From the NCBI GenBank assembly GCA_964398055.1, contig CAYNLK010000055.1, positions 1 to 40,059 on the forward strand: DNA of 40,059 nucleotides, written 5' to 3'. The position numbers and the translations under genes are program-made. Below are positions 23,596 to 31,249 of this stretch, piece by piece; position 1 is the first letter of the stretch, and each line of letters starts with the position of its first letter. The DNA comes from CAYNLK01 sp964398055. Its GTDB lineage: Bacteria > Chloroflexota > Anaerolineae > 4572-78 > J111. The notes below the pieces were generated by a model. That model was not told where the DNA came from. It searched no databases and was given only the letters and a program-made list of their open reading frames with translations.

Positions 23596-26500
23596 ATGAC
23601 TCGTATCGATTCAATCCTCTCCCTGCTTGATTTTACCGGCGACCAACAGGCCGCGGTTACCACCGCCGCGGCCGCTATCTCCGTTACCGCCGGGGCCGGT
23701 TCCGGCAAAACGCGCGCCCTGGTGGGGCGGTATCTGGCCCTGCTGGAAGGCGGCGCGCCGCTGCGCTCGCTGGTGGCCATTACCTTTACCGAAAAAGCCG
23801 CCCGCGAGATGCGCAACCGCATCCGCAGCCTGGCCACGGCGTGGCTAAAGCAGCTCGACTCCGCTTCCGACCAGGCCCGCTGGCAGGAGATCTTCAGCGC
23901 TCTCGACGCCGCCCGGATCAGCACCATCCACAGCCTGTGCGCGGCCATCTTGCGAGCTCATCCGGCCGAAGCCGGCCTCGATCCGGCCTTTGGGGTGCTG
24001 GATGAGGGGCAGAGCGCGGTCTGGCAAGGCCGGGCCGTCGAAGAGGGGCTGGCCTGGGCGACCACCGAGGTAGAGGTCGTCCCCCTGTTCAACTTTTTCA
24101 AAGAAGCCGAGTTGCGCCGCCTGCTGGCCGACCTGCTGGCCCGCCGCCTGGAGGCAGCCCCGCTCCTGTTGCCCAAAACCGCCGAGGGCCAACTGGCCGG
24201 CTGGAGCCAGGTGCTGGCGCAGTGGTTCGCCGGCCAACTGGCTCACCCGCTCTGGCAAGAGTCGCTGGACACGCTGGCCGCAGTCCAGGCCCGCGCCGCC
24301 GACGACAAGTTGGAGCTGGCTCGCCGGGAAGTGTTGGCGTGCTGGGCCGAAGCCCATCCTGCTCTGGCCGAGCGGCGCTGGGAGGCCTTTTTTGCCGCGC
24401 TGCCAGCCTTACGCCAGGCCATTGCCAGCAGCGGGCAGCAGGGCAACTGGGCCGGCGACGACCTGGCCGCGGCCCGCGCCGCGATGCGCAGTCTGCGGGA
24501 TCATTACGACCAGCGCCTCAGCCCCCTGCTCGACCCCAAAAAGCCGGTTCGCTGGCAGTTGGACCAACAGACAGCCGATCTGCTGCCGCTGGTGGGGCGG
24601 CTGTTTGCCCAAACCCAGGCCATCTACCAGGCTTACAAAGTTGAGACCCACCTTCTGGATTTTGACGACCTGGAAGCCTTGACGGTGGAACTGTTGACCC
24701 GCTGCCAGGCGGTGCGAAACCGCTGGCAGCAAGAGATCAAGGCCAGCCTGCTGGTGGACGAATTTCAAGACACCAACCAGCGCCAGCGTGAGATCGTTTA
24801 CGCCCTGGCCGGCTTCAATGAAACGGCCCCGGCCTCGCCGGCCAAAGGTTCAGCTTTGTTCATCGTCGGCGATGCCAAGCAGTCGATCTACCGCTTTCGC
24901 GGGGCCGACGTGACCGTTTTCCGCCAGGTGCAGGCCGACATCGACCGGGCCGGCGGCACCCGCCTCAACTTCGACCTGACCTTTCGGGCCCACCAGCCGC
25001 TGGTAGAGCTGACCAATGCGCTGCTGGCCCCGCTCATGGCCGCGGCCGATGACCCAGACCGCCCCTACGACGTGCCCTTTGCCCCGCTCATGGCCCACCG
25101 GGACCAGCCCAAGCTGAAGCCCCCCTATCTAGAATTTCACCTGGGGCTGGGCGAGGACAAGGCTGCCGGGCGGGCCGCCGCCGCAGCCAGCCTGGCCAAC
25201 CGGCTGGCCGAACTACGCCGCGCCGGCCAACTGGAGTGGCCGGAGGTAGCCCTGCTCTTTAGGGCCAGCACCGCCTTTGGCGTTTACGAGGACGCCCTGG
25301 AGCAGGCCGGCATCCCCTTTGTGACCGTAGCCGGGCGGGGTTTTTACGACCGGCCTGAGATCCGCGATCTGCTCAATGCCCTGGCCGCCATTGCCGACCC
25401 GGCCGACGACCTGGCCCTGGCCGGGCTGCTCCGTTCGCCGGCCATCGGCCTCAGCGACGGCGGGCTGCACCTGCTGCGCCTGGCCGGGTCAACGCCAGGC
25501 TCGTTGTGGGCCAGCCTGCAAAAGCTGGCCGACCTGCCGGACCTCAGCCCGGCTGACCGGGAGCAGGCCGAATTTGCCCGGCAACTGGTAGCCAAGCTGC
25601 ACCGGCAGGCAGGCCGGGTCACCGTGGCCCAACTGCTCAAAGCTTTTCTGGACGCCACCCACTATCCGGCCGCGCTGCGATTGGTCGCCGACGGCGAACG
25701 GCTGCGGCGCAACGTCGATAAACTCCTGACCGACGCCCACCGCAGCGAACTGGTCAGTATCGGCGAATTCCTGGAATACATCTCGACCCTGCGCGACGTG
25801 GGCGCCCGCCAGAGCGAAGCGCCGACCGAAGCCGGCGGGGCGGTCCAGTTGATGACCATTCATAAAGCCAAGGGGCTGGAATTCCCGGTGGTCGTGCTGG
25901 CCGACGCCGGTTACAGCGGCGGGGCGCGGGCCGCGCCCTTTTACCTGGATCAGGAGTTGGGGCTGCTGCTCAACCTGACCGACGGCGAAGCCCAACCGGC
26001 TGCCTTTCGCCTGGCCGCCTGGCGAGAGACCGAGCAGCAGGCCGCCGAGGAGCGCCGGCTGCTCTACGTGGCGGCGACGCGGGCCAGGGAGAAGTTGATT
26101 ATTTCTGGCGACGCCAAGATCAGCACGGCCAAGACCAACCCGGGCCGGCTGCTGCTGGGCGGTTGGTTGGCCCAACTGGCCGCCGTGGTGGGCCTGAGCC
26201 AGTTAGAGCTGCCCACGCCGCCTTCTGCACCCCAAGCTATTGCCCTGGCCTGGCAGAACGGGGCGGCTGCCTGCACTTTGTATCCGCCGGATCACCCAGT
26301 CTTAGCGGCGGCCTTACCGGCAACGCCGCCGGTTGCCGCCTCACCTGAAAGGCCGGATTTGCTGGGGCCGGTCGCTGTTGCCGCCAGCGATGAGGTGGAT
26401 GACAAGCTGCGCGATCGGGACAGCGACCCACCCCGGCGCGTCTGGCGGGTGGCGCCGCCCACTCCTTACGACGTGCCAGCCTGGGTGGTCGGCAGCCTGA

Positions 26501-27018
26501 CCCATACGGCCCTGCGCTACTGGCGTTTTCCAAACGAGCCGGCTTTTGCCGACTTTCTGCGTCCCTTTGCCCTGGAAGCCGGTCTCACCGACGCCAACAG
26601 CATCGACACCGCCCTGCAGCGGGTCTCCAGGTTACTGATTCGATTTCAAGCGCATCCGCTGTATGCCGAACTGGCCGCGGCCGAACGTCACCACGAACTG
26701 CCCTACAGCCTCAGCCTGGACGGCCAGCTTCAGAGCGGCCTCATCGACCTGCTCTGTCGCCCTGGGGCCACGCTGCCCCAAACGCCGGTCACTTTTAAGA
26801 GTGACCGGTATTTGGCGGAGGCGGCCTGGACCATTGTGGAGTTCAAGACCGACCGGCTGGCCGAGGGTGCGGACCTGCCCAGGCGCGCCCAGGCTGAAGG
26901 CTACGACCGCCAGGTGGCGATCTACCGGCAGGCCGTCAGCCACCTGTTGGGAGTTGCCCCGCGAGTTTTACTGGTCTTTTTGAATGTGGGCCAGTCGGTC
27001 CAGGTATTGAACCTCTAA
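23596..27018 (+). CDS. addA: AddA-type UvrD-like helicase-nuclease subunit
   Basis: The 1140-residue protein is a superfamily 1 helicase with a C-terminal nuclease. Visible motifs: motif I TAGAGSGKT (31-39), Ia AITFTEKAAREM, II LLVDEFQDTNQRQ, III IVGDAKQSIYRFRGAD, V TIHKAKGLEFPVV and VI RLLYVAATRAREKL. The nuclease motifs are GLIDLL (Asp1051) and VEFKTD (Glu1082, Lys1084), followed by QVAIYRQAV. It unwinds 3'-5' and cuts one strand, working with AddB encoded 63 bp upstream. The DNA coding for residues about 1064-1071, between the two nuclease motifs, carries the core of palindromic repeat P1 (26785-26808), apparently an in-frame insertion in a loop. Confidence 0.94.
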   Translation: MTRIDSILSLLDFTGDQQAAVTTAAAAISVTAGAGSGKTRALVGRYLALLEGGAPLRSLVAITFTEKAAREMRNRIRSLATAWLKQLDSASDQARWQEIFSALDAARISTIHSLCAAILRAHPAEAGLDPAFGVLDEGQSAVWQGRAVEEGLAWATTEVEVVPLFNFFKEAELRRLLADLLARRLEAAPLLLPKTAEGQLAGWSQVLAQWFAGQLAHPLWQESLDTLAAVQARAADDKLELARREVLACWAEAHPALAERRWEAFFAALPALRQAIASSGQQGNWAGDDLAAARAAMRSLRDHYDQRLSPLLDPKKPVRWQLDQQTADLLPLVGRLFAQTQAIYQAYKVETHLLDFDDLEALTVELLTRCQAVRNRWQQEIKASLLVDEFQDTNQRQREIVYALAGFNETAPASPAKGSALFIVGDAKQSIYRFRGADVTVFRQVQADIDRAGGTRLNFDLTFRAHQPLVELTNALLAPLMAAADDPDRPYDVPFAPLMAHRDQPKLKPPYLEFHLGLGEDKAAGRAAAAASLANRLAELRRAGQLEWPEVALLFRASTAFGVYEDALEQAGIPFVTVAGRGFYDRPEIRDLLNALAAIADPADDLALAGLLRSPAIGLSDGGLHLLRLAGSTPGSLWASLQKLADLPDLSPADREQAEFARQLVAKLHRQAGRVTVAQLLKAFLDATHYPAALRLVADGERLRRNVDKLLTDAHRSELVSIGEFLEYISTLRDVGARQSEAPTEAGGAVQLMTIHKAKGLEFPVVVLADAGYSGGARAAPFYLDQELGLLLNLTDGEAQPAAFRLAAWRETEQQAAEERRLLYVAATRAREKLIISGDAKISTAKTNPGRLLLGGWLAQLAAVVGLSQLELPTPPSAPQAIALAWQNGAAACTLYPPDHPVLAAALPATPPVAASPERPDLLGPVAVAASDEVDDKLRDRDSDPPRRVWRVAPPTPYDVPAWVVGSLTHTALRYWRFPNEPAFADFLRPFALEAGLTDANSIDTALQRVSRLLIRFQAHPLYAELAAAERHHELPYSLSLDGQLQSGLIDLLCRPGATLPQTPVTFKSDRYLAEAAWTIVEFKTDRLAEGADLPRRAQAEGYDRQVAIYRQAVSHLLGVAPRVLLVFLNVGQSVQVLNL
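26785..26808. repeat. P1-family palindromic core inside the addA coding region
   Basis: CCGGTCACT (26785-26793) and AGTGACCGG (26800-26808) pair around TTTAAG. The core CGGTCACTTTT..AGTGACCG is almost the same as the centre of the intergenic copy at 23538-23570. It is translated as VTFKSDR in AddA. Confidence 0.65.
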
Positions 27019-27101
27019 GACGGCATAGGGGGATACCTTACATCCGCGCCATCTGTGTTCATCCGTGAGCTTTTAAAACACGCTCTAACTCTCCGGCTTG
27101 C

Positions 27102-29861
27102 TCACGGCGTCTCCAGCAGTTGGCGCAGGCGGGTCAAATCGGCCTGCAGCGCGTCGAGTTCTTCCGTCAGCCGGATGTAGCGCGCTTCCAGGGTGGACAG
27201 CAAACTCAGGAGAGCTTCGTTAGCAACCGGGAGCGCGACTTCACCGGTGAGCGACCCCGGTGCTTCAGCCGGTCCGGTCACGGTGACAGCCTGGCCCAAT
27301 AGCGCCGTCAGGCTGGCGTCTACCGAGGGCTGCATGACTACCCGGTTGCCGCTGGTCAGGATGACGCGCTTCATCTCCGGTAGCCGTCCTTCCTCAGATT
27401 GCAAGTAGAGCGGCTCGACGTACAGATTGGACGCGCCGATGGGGATGACGATCATGTTGCCGCGCAGCACTTGCGAGCCGCCCTGATCCCACAGCGTGAC
27501 CTGCTCGCTGATGATCGGGTCCTGGTCGATACGCGCTTCGACCTGCATCGGGCCGAAAACCAACTTCTCTTTGGGATAGCGCAGGGCCAGTAGTTTGCCG
27601 TAGTGTTCGCCATCGGAGCGGGCCGCCAACCAGGTGATCATATTATTCTTATCGGGTGGGGTGTAAGGGCGAATCAAGACGTATTCGGCCTGGGTCTCGC
27701 CGGGTAGACGCATAATCACGTAATATGGGGCCATCGGCACTGTGTCTTTGAGGTAAACCTCGTTCGGCACGGTCCACAGGTCTTCTTTGTTGTAAAAGAC
27801 GCGTGGATCCTGCATATGATAAATGGCGTACATATCGGCCTGAGCGGTGAACAGGTCTTGCGGATAACGCAGGTGCGGGCGAAGGTCGGCCGGCATCTCG
27901 GCCAGCGGGCGGAAGAGGGTTGGAAAAACATGCGTCCAGGCCCGCAGAATCTGGTCCTCAGGGTCGGCCACGTACAGGGTCATCGAGCCATCGTAGGCGC
28001 TAACCACCGCCTTAACGCTGTTGCGGAGGTAATTGTAGGCGCGACCATCTGAATCCCGGTAGGGCTGCGAATACGGATAGCGGTCGGTGTGCGTGTAGGC
28101 GTCGGCAACCCAATACAATTCACCGTTGACCACCACCAGATAGGGATCGCGGTCAAGCAGCAGGAAGGGCGCAAGTTTCGCCAGTCGTTCAGCAATGTTG
28201 CGGTGATAGAGGATCAGGCTGTGCGGCTCGATGGCATCCGAGATCAGGATGTTCAGGTCGCCGAAGCGGATGGCAAAAATCAGGCGGCGGAAGAAATCGC
28301 CCATGTACACCCCCACCTCTCCTGCGTAACTGGCATACACATTCTCGTCACCTTTGGGGTAGTTGAACTCGGCGGTACGGGTGCGGACGATGACATAGTC
28401 GTTGGTCTTCTCGCCAAAGTAGATTTCGGGGCGGGTGATGGACAGCGCGCCTCGCGGCGGTACGTCTTGTACCAGGAAGGTCGGCAGGCCTTCGGGGGTA
28501 AGTTCATTCACCGGGCTCATAGCTACGCCGTAGCCGTGGGTAAACTGCAAGCGGCGGTTGACCCAGGTCTGCGCTTCAGCCGGCAGGCGGTCGGGCGAGA
28601 GTTCGCGAGCGCTGAGCATCACCTGCCGGTACTGTCCCTCAATGGTATAACGATCCACATCCACGCCGGTAAACTCGTAGTACAGGCGAATACTCTGGAC
28701 CTGGTTGTATGTCGCCAGTAGCGGCTCGGGGTCCCACAGGCGAATGTTACGCAGCGTGTCCGGATTGGCCCTGATCTCGGCCAGGGTGACCATCTCTTCG
28801 CCGGGCAAGGGCACTTCCTGGAGGCGATCCAGCCCGTAAGCCAGGCGGGTGAGGCTAATGTTGCGCTCAATGAAAGGACGCTCACGGTCGAGTTCGGCTG
28901 GCTGCACGATCAGACGTTGGATAACCGCCGGGTAGAGGGAGCCGACCAACACGGCGCCGGCCAGCCATAGGCCGAAACCGCTCAATGACACGCGCCAGCC
29001 ACGCCACCGAATGCCGACCAGCAAAGTCAGCGCGGCCAGACCGGCCAGGCCGGTCATTATGTGCAACGCCGGCCAGCGGGCGTTCACATCAGCATAGCCC
29101 GCCCCGTAGGCTGCACCTTGAGTAGAGAAGACCAATTCGGCGAGACTCAGTTGATAGCCCCAGGCTAACAACAAGGCCAGCGCCGCGCCCAGCAGGGAGA
29201 GATGCAGTTTAATGGCCCGGCTGAGCGGGGGCCAGACAACAGCGGGAAATTCGATCACCGCCTGCTCGTTCCCGTTTGCGGCCCTACGCTCGCTCATGCT
29301 GGCCGCAAAGATGGCCACCGGCGCCAGAAAGACACGGGTCAGATAAATGGCCCCGGCCGCCAGTAGCGAGAGCATCACCACTCCGAACAACCACTCTTGA
29401 GCTTGACGATACAGCGGCAACTGGAAGGTATACCAACCCACATCGCGCCCGAAAAGCGGATCGGTTACGCCAAAGGCTGTGGCATTGAGAAACAGCAGAA
29501 CGGTCTGCCACGCTGCGCCGGCCGAGTTAACCATTTGCCAGCCCAAGTACAGGCCGATGCCAACTAGCGCCGTCCAGAATAGGGATTCCCAGGTTTGCGC
29601 CTGGGGGTGCGTTGGGGGGCTGCGCATCCAGCCGGCGCGGCGGGCCAACTCTCGCGCCAACAAGATATTGCCCCCAACGGCCAGCGTGAACAGTACACCG
29701 CCGGCGGCAAAGAACGCCGCTTGCACGGTCAGTCGGGTGAGAAACACATCTTCAAAGTTCAGGCTTTCAAACCACCACCAATCGGTCAACAAGCCGGTGA
29801 TGATGGGCAGGCCCAGGAAGACAACCAGGGCCAGGCCGATAAAAATGATTCGTTTATTCAT
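27102..29861 (-). CDS. UPF0182 (COG1615) family membrane protein
   Basis: The 919-residue protein has seven hydrophobic helices in the first third (about 5-27, 48-70, 95-115, 155-180, 218-240, 258-283, 290-312). A very large, probably extracytoplasmic domain follows with the family's conserved segments, such as ERPFIERNISLTRLAYGLD, RPEIYFGE and DRDPYLVVVNGELYWVADAYT. The C-terminus has a coiled-coil-like helix (about 885-919). Length and layout match this uncharacterised family, common in Chloroflexota, actinobacteria and cyanobacteria. Function is unknown. A strong GAGGAGG site lies 5 nt before the ATG at 29861. It is divergent from the SorC operon. Confidence 0.93.
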   Translation of the reverse strand: MNKRIIFIGLALVVFLGLPIITGLLTDWWWFESLNFEDVFLTRLTVQAAFFAAGGVLFTLAVGGNILLARELARRAGWMRSPPTHPQAQTWESLFWTALVGIGLYLGWQMVNSAGAAWQTVLLFLNATAFGVTDPLFGRDVGWYTFQLPLYRQAQEWLFGVVMLSLLAAGAIYLTRVFLAPVAIFAASMSERRAANGNEQAVIEFPAVVWPPLSRAIKLHLSLLGAALALLLAWGYQLSLAELVFSTQGAAYGAGYADVNARWPALHIMTGLAGLAALTLLVGIRWRGWRVSLSGFGLWLAGAVLVGSLYPAVIQRLIVQPAELDRERPFIERNISLTRLAYGLDRLQEVPLPGEEMVTLAEIRANPDTLRNIRLWDPEPLLATYNQVQSIRLYYEFTGVDVDRYTIEGQYRQVMLSARELSPDRLPAEAQTWVNRRLQFTHGYGVAMSPVNELTPEGLPTFLVQDVPPRGALSITRPEIYFGEKTNDYVIVRTRTAEFNYPKGDENVYASYAGEVGVYMGDFFRRLIFAIRFGDLNILISDAIEPHSLILYHRNIAERLAKLAPFLLLDRDPYLVVVNGELYWVADAYTHTDRYPYSQPYRDSDGRAYNYLRNSVKAVVSAYDGSMTLYVADPEDQILRAWTHVFPTLFRPLAEMPADLRPHLRYPQDLFTAQADMYAIYHMQDPRVFYNKEDLWTVPNEVYLKDTVPMAPYYVIMRLPGETQAEYVLIRPYTPPDKNNMITWLAARSDGEHYGKLLALRYPKEKLVFGPMQVEARIDQDPIISEQVTLWDQGGSQVLRGNMIVIPIGASNLYVEPLYLQSEEGRLPEMKRVILTSGNRVVMQPSVDASLTALLGQAVTVTGPAEAPGSLTGEVALPVANEALLSLLSTLEARYIRLTEELDALQADLTRLRQLLETP

Positions 29862-29946
29862 TATAACCTCCTCAAGGTATTTTTTGGTTTATTCTGTTGA
29901 GCACTTCTCCAGTTTCCCGGAGGCGATCCGATCTGCTGCGATGTGT

Positions 29947-29963
29947 GCAGGCATTGTGCCTGC
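29947..29963. repeat. Small GCAGGCA hairpin repeat
   Basis: GCAGGCA-TTG-TGCCTGC has 7-bp arms and a 3-nt loop, the same hairpin design as the other palindromes here. It lies in the 337-bp region between the divergent UPF0182 and SorC genes; apart from the SorC promoter and operators I see nothing else there. Confidence 0.5.
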
Positions 29964-30128
29964 TACTAAATGGGATGTCAAGCCAACTCTCCCAACCAGC
30001 CTGGTATTGTCCAACGGCCCCAGCCCCGCAGTTGCACTCAAAGGTGTGACCGCCCCTTATCACCGCATCATTCTCTCGCTGATCATTGATCAATTGCCCC
30101 CGCTGTTCATTTGTTCACTACTGAACAT

Positions 30129-30157
30129 TTGACATCTTTGACCAGGAATGATATTAT
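30129..30157 (+). promoter_or_regulatory. Sigma-70 promoter of the SorC-led catabolic operon
   Basis: TTGACA (30129-30134), a 17-bp spacer, and TATTAT (30152-30157) form a near-consensus promoter. Transcription would start near 30164, inside the first operator palindrome. Confidence 0.8.
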
Positions 30158-30158
30158 C

Positions 30159-30188
30159 GTGAATATTCACGATGGTGTGAATATTCAC
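30159..30188 (+). promoter_or_regulatory. Twin 12-bp operator palindromes (GTGAATATTCAC)
   Basis: Two perfect copies of GTGAATATTCAC stand at 30159-30170 and 30177-30188, 18 bp apart centre to centre. They overlap the transcription start and reach to the AGGAGG (30189-30194) of the SorC gene. SorC-family regulators bind such palindromes as oligomers, so autoregulation and control of the downstream operon are likely. Confidence 0.85.
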
Positions 30189-30198
30189 AGGAGGAATA

Positions 30199-31173
30199 GT
30201 GGCCGCTGACGAAACAAAAACCAGGCTCCTGTACAAGGTAGCCAAAGCCTACTATGAGGATGGCTTAACCTATGAACAAATCGGCAGTCGCTATGGTTTT
30301 TCTCGAATGAAAGTGGCGCGCCTGCTTGAGCAAGCTAAAGATGAAAAGATCGTTCAAATCATTATTGCTCCCCCCCCTGCCAACCTCAACACCGAGCTTG
30401 AACGTCAACTAGAAGCGAAATATGGCTTGGATGAGGCGGTCATTGTCTCGCCCTCAAGTTATGACCAGGCCGTCATCGTCCAGGAGCTAGGCCCGGCTGC
30501 GGCCAACTACTTGCTTCGCCACCTGCAAGGGGATGAGGTGATTGGCTTAGCCTGGGGTAATGCCATGCTGTCCGTCGTCAATGCGTTGCCAATCGCCAAT
30601 TGGCCGGAAATGAAGGTGGTCTCGACTACCGGCGGTCTGGGTAGACTGGAGTCGGAAACCTACGGTGCAGACCTGGTTCGACGCATGGCCCAGGCTTTGG
30701 GGGCCAAACCACATATCATCATGGCCCCGGGTATCGTCAACAATAGGATAACCCGTGATGCCTTGTTGGCCGAACCACAAATTTCTGACGCGCTGACCCT
30801 GGCGGCCAAAGCCGATATTGCCCTGGTGGGCATCGGCAAACCCTCGGTCAATTCGATCGTAATCCACTCAGGTATTTTGACTGAGTTAGAAATTAAGCAG
30901 TTACAAGAGTGCGGCGCAGTTGGGGATATCGTTTTCCGCTACTTTGATGCCAATGGCCAGCCTGTCGATCACGATATCAACACCAGGATTATTGGCCTGA
31001 AGCTGGAACAATTGAAGCGCATCCCCCGGGTGATTGGGGTGGCTGGCGGCCTGGAAAAGTTAGACGTTATTCGGGCGGCCTTGCGCGGTAAACTGATCAA
31101 CGTGTTGGTGACCGATGACAAAACTGTCAGCCAACTCCTTGAAGAGGAAGACGCCTGTTTAGAAAGGAGGTGA
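30199..31173 (+). CDS. SorC-family (sugar-binding) transcriptional regulator
   Basis: The 324-residue protein starts at GTG 30199 behind AGGAGG. A helix-turn-helix lies at about 22-45 (LTYEQIGSRYGFSRMKVARLLEQA), the N-terminal form typical of SorC/DeoR-type sugar regulators such as LsrR and CggR. Residues about 60-315 are the sugar-phosphate-binding domain, with GLAWGNAMLSVVNAL, STTGGLGRLESETYGADLVRRMAQ and GIGKPS. It is first in a seven-gene plus-strand operon with transport and catabolic genes and has two operator palindromes in its promoter. The effector is probably the phosphorylated product of the FGGY kinase at the end of the operon (inference). The stop codon overlaps a perfect AAGGAGGTGA Shine-Dalgarno-like sequence. 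Confidence 0.94.
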   Translation: MAADETKTRLLYKVAKAYYEDGLTYEQIGSRYGFSRMKVARLLEQAKDEKIVQIIIAPPPANLNTELERQLEAKYGLDEAVIVSPSSYDQAVIVQELGPAAANYLLRHLQGDEVIGLAWGNAMLSVVNALPIANWPEMKVVSTTGGLGRLESETYGADLVRRMAQALGAKPHIIMAPGIVNNRITRDALLAEPQISDALTLAAKADIALVGIGKPSVNSIVIHSGILTELEIKQLQECGAVGDIVFRYFDANGQPVDHDINTRIIGLKLEQLKRIPRVIGVAGGLEKLDVIRAALRGKLINVLVTDDKTVSQLLEEEDACLERR

Positions 31174-31249
31174 CGCGCCGGAAAATAGCAAAGAGGAAAT
31201 GCCCCACGTTCAAAAAATTATCATAGTTTCAATTCAAAGGAGAAAGGAA

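Noticed and set aside
31163..31198. Separate small gene after the perfect AAGGAGGTGA at the SorC stop
   Set aside because: No start codon lies 5-10 nt downstream in a frame of useful length; the sequence probably has no role or only helps re-initiation.
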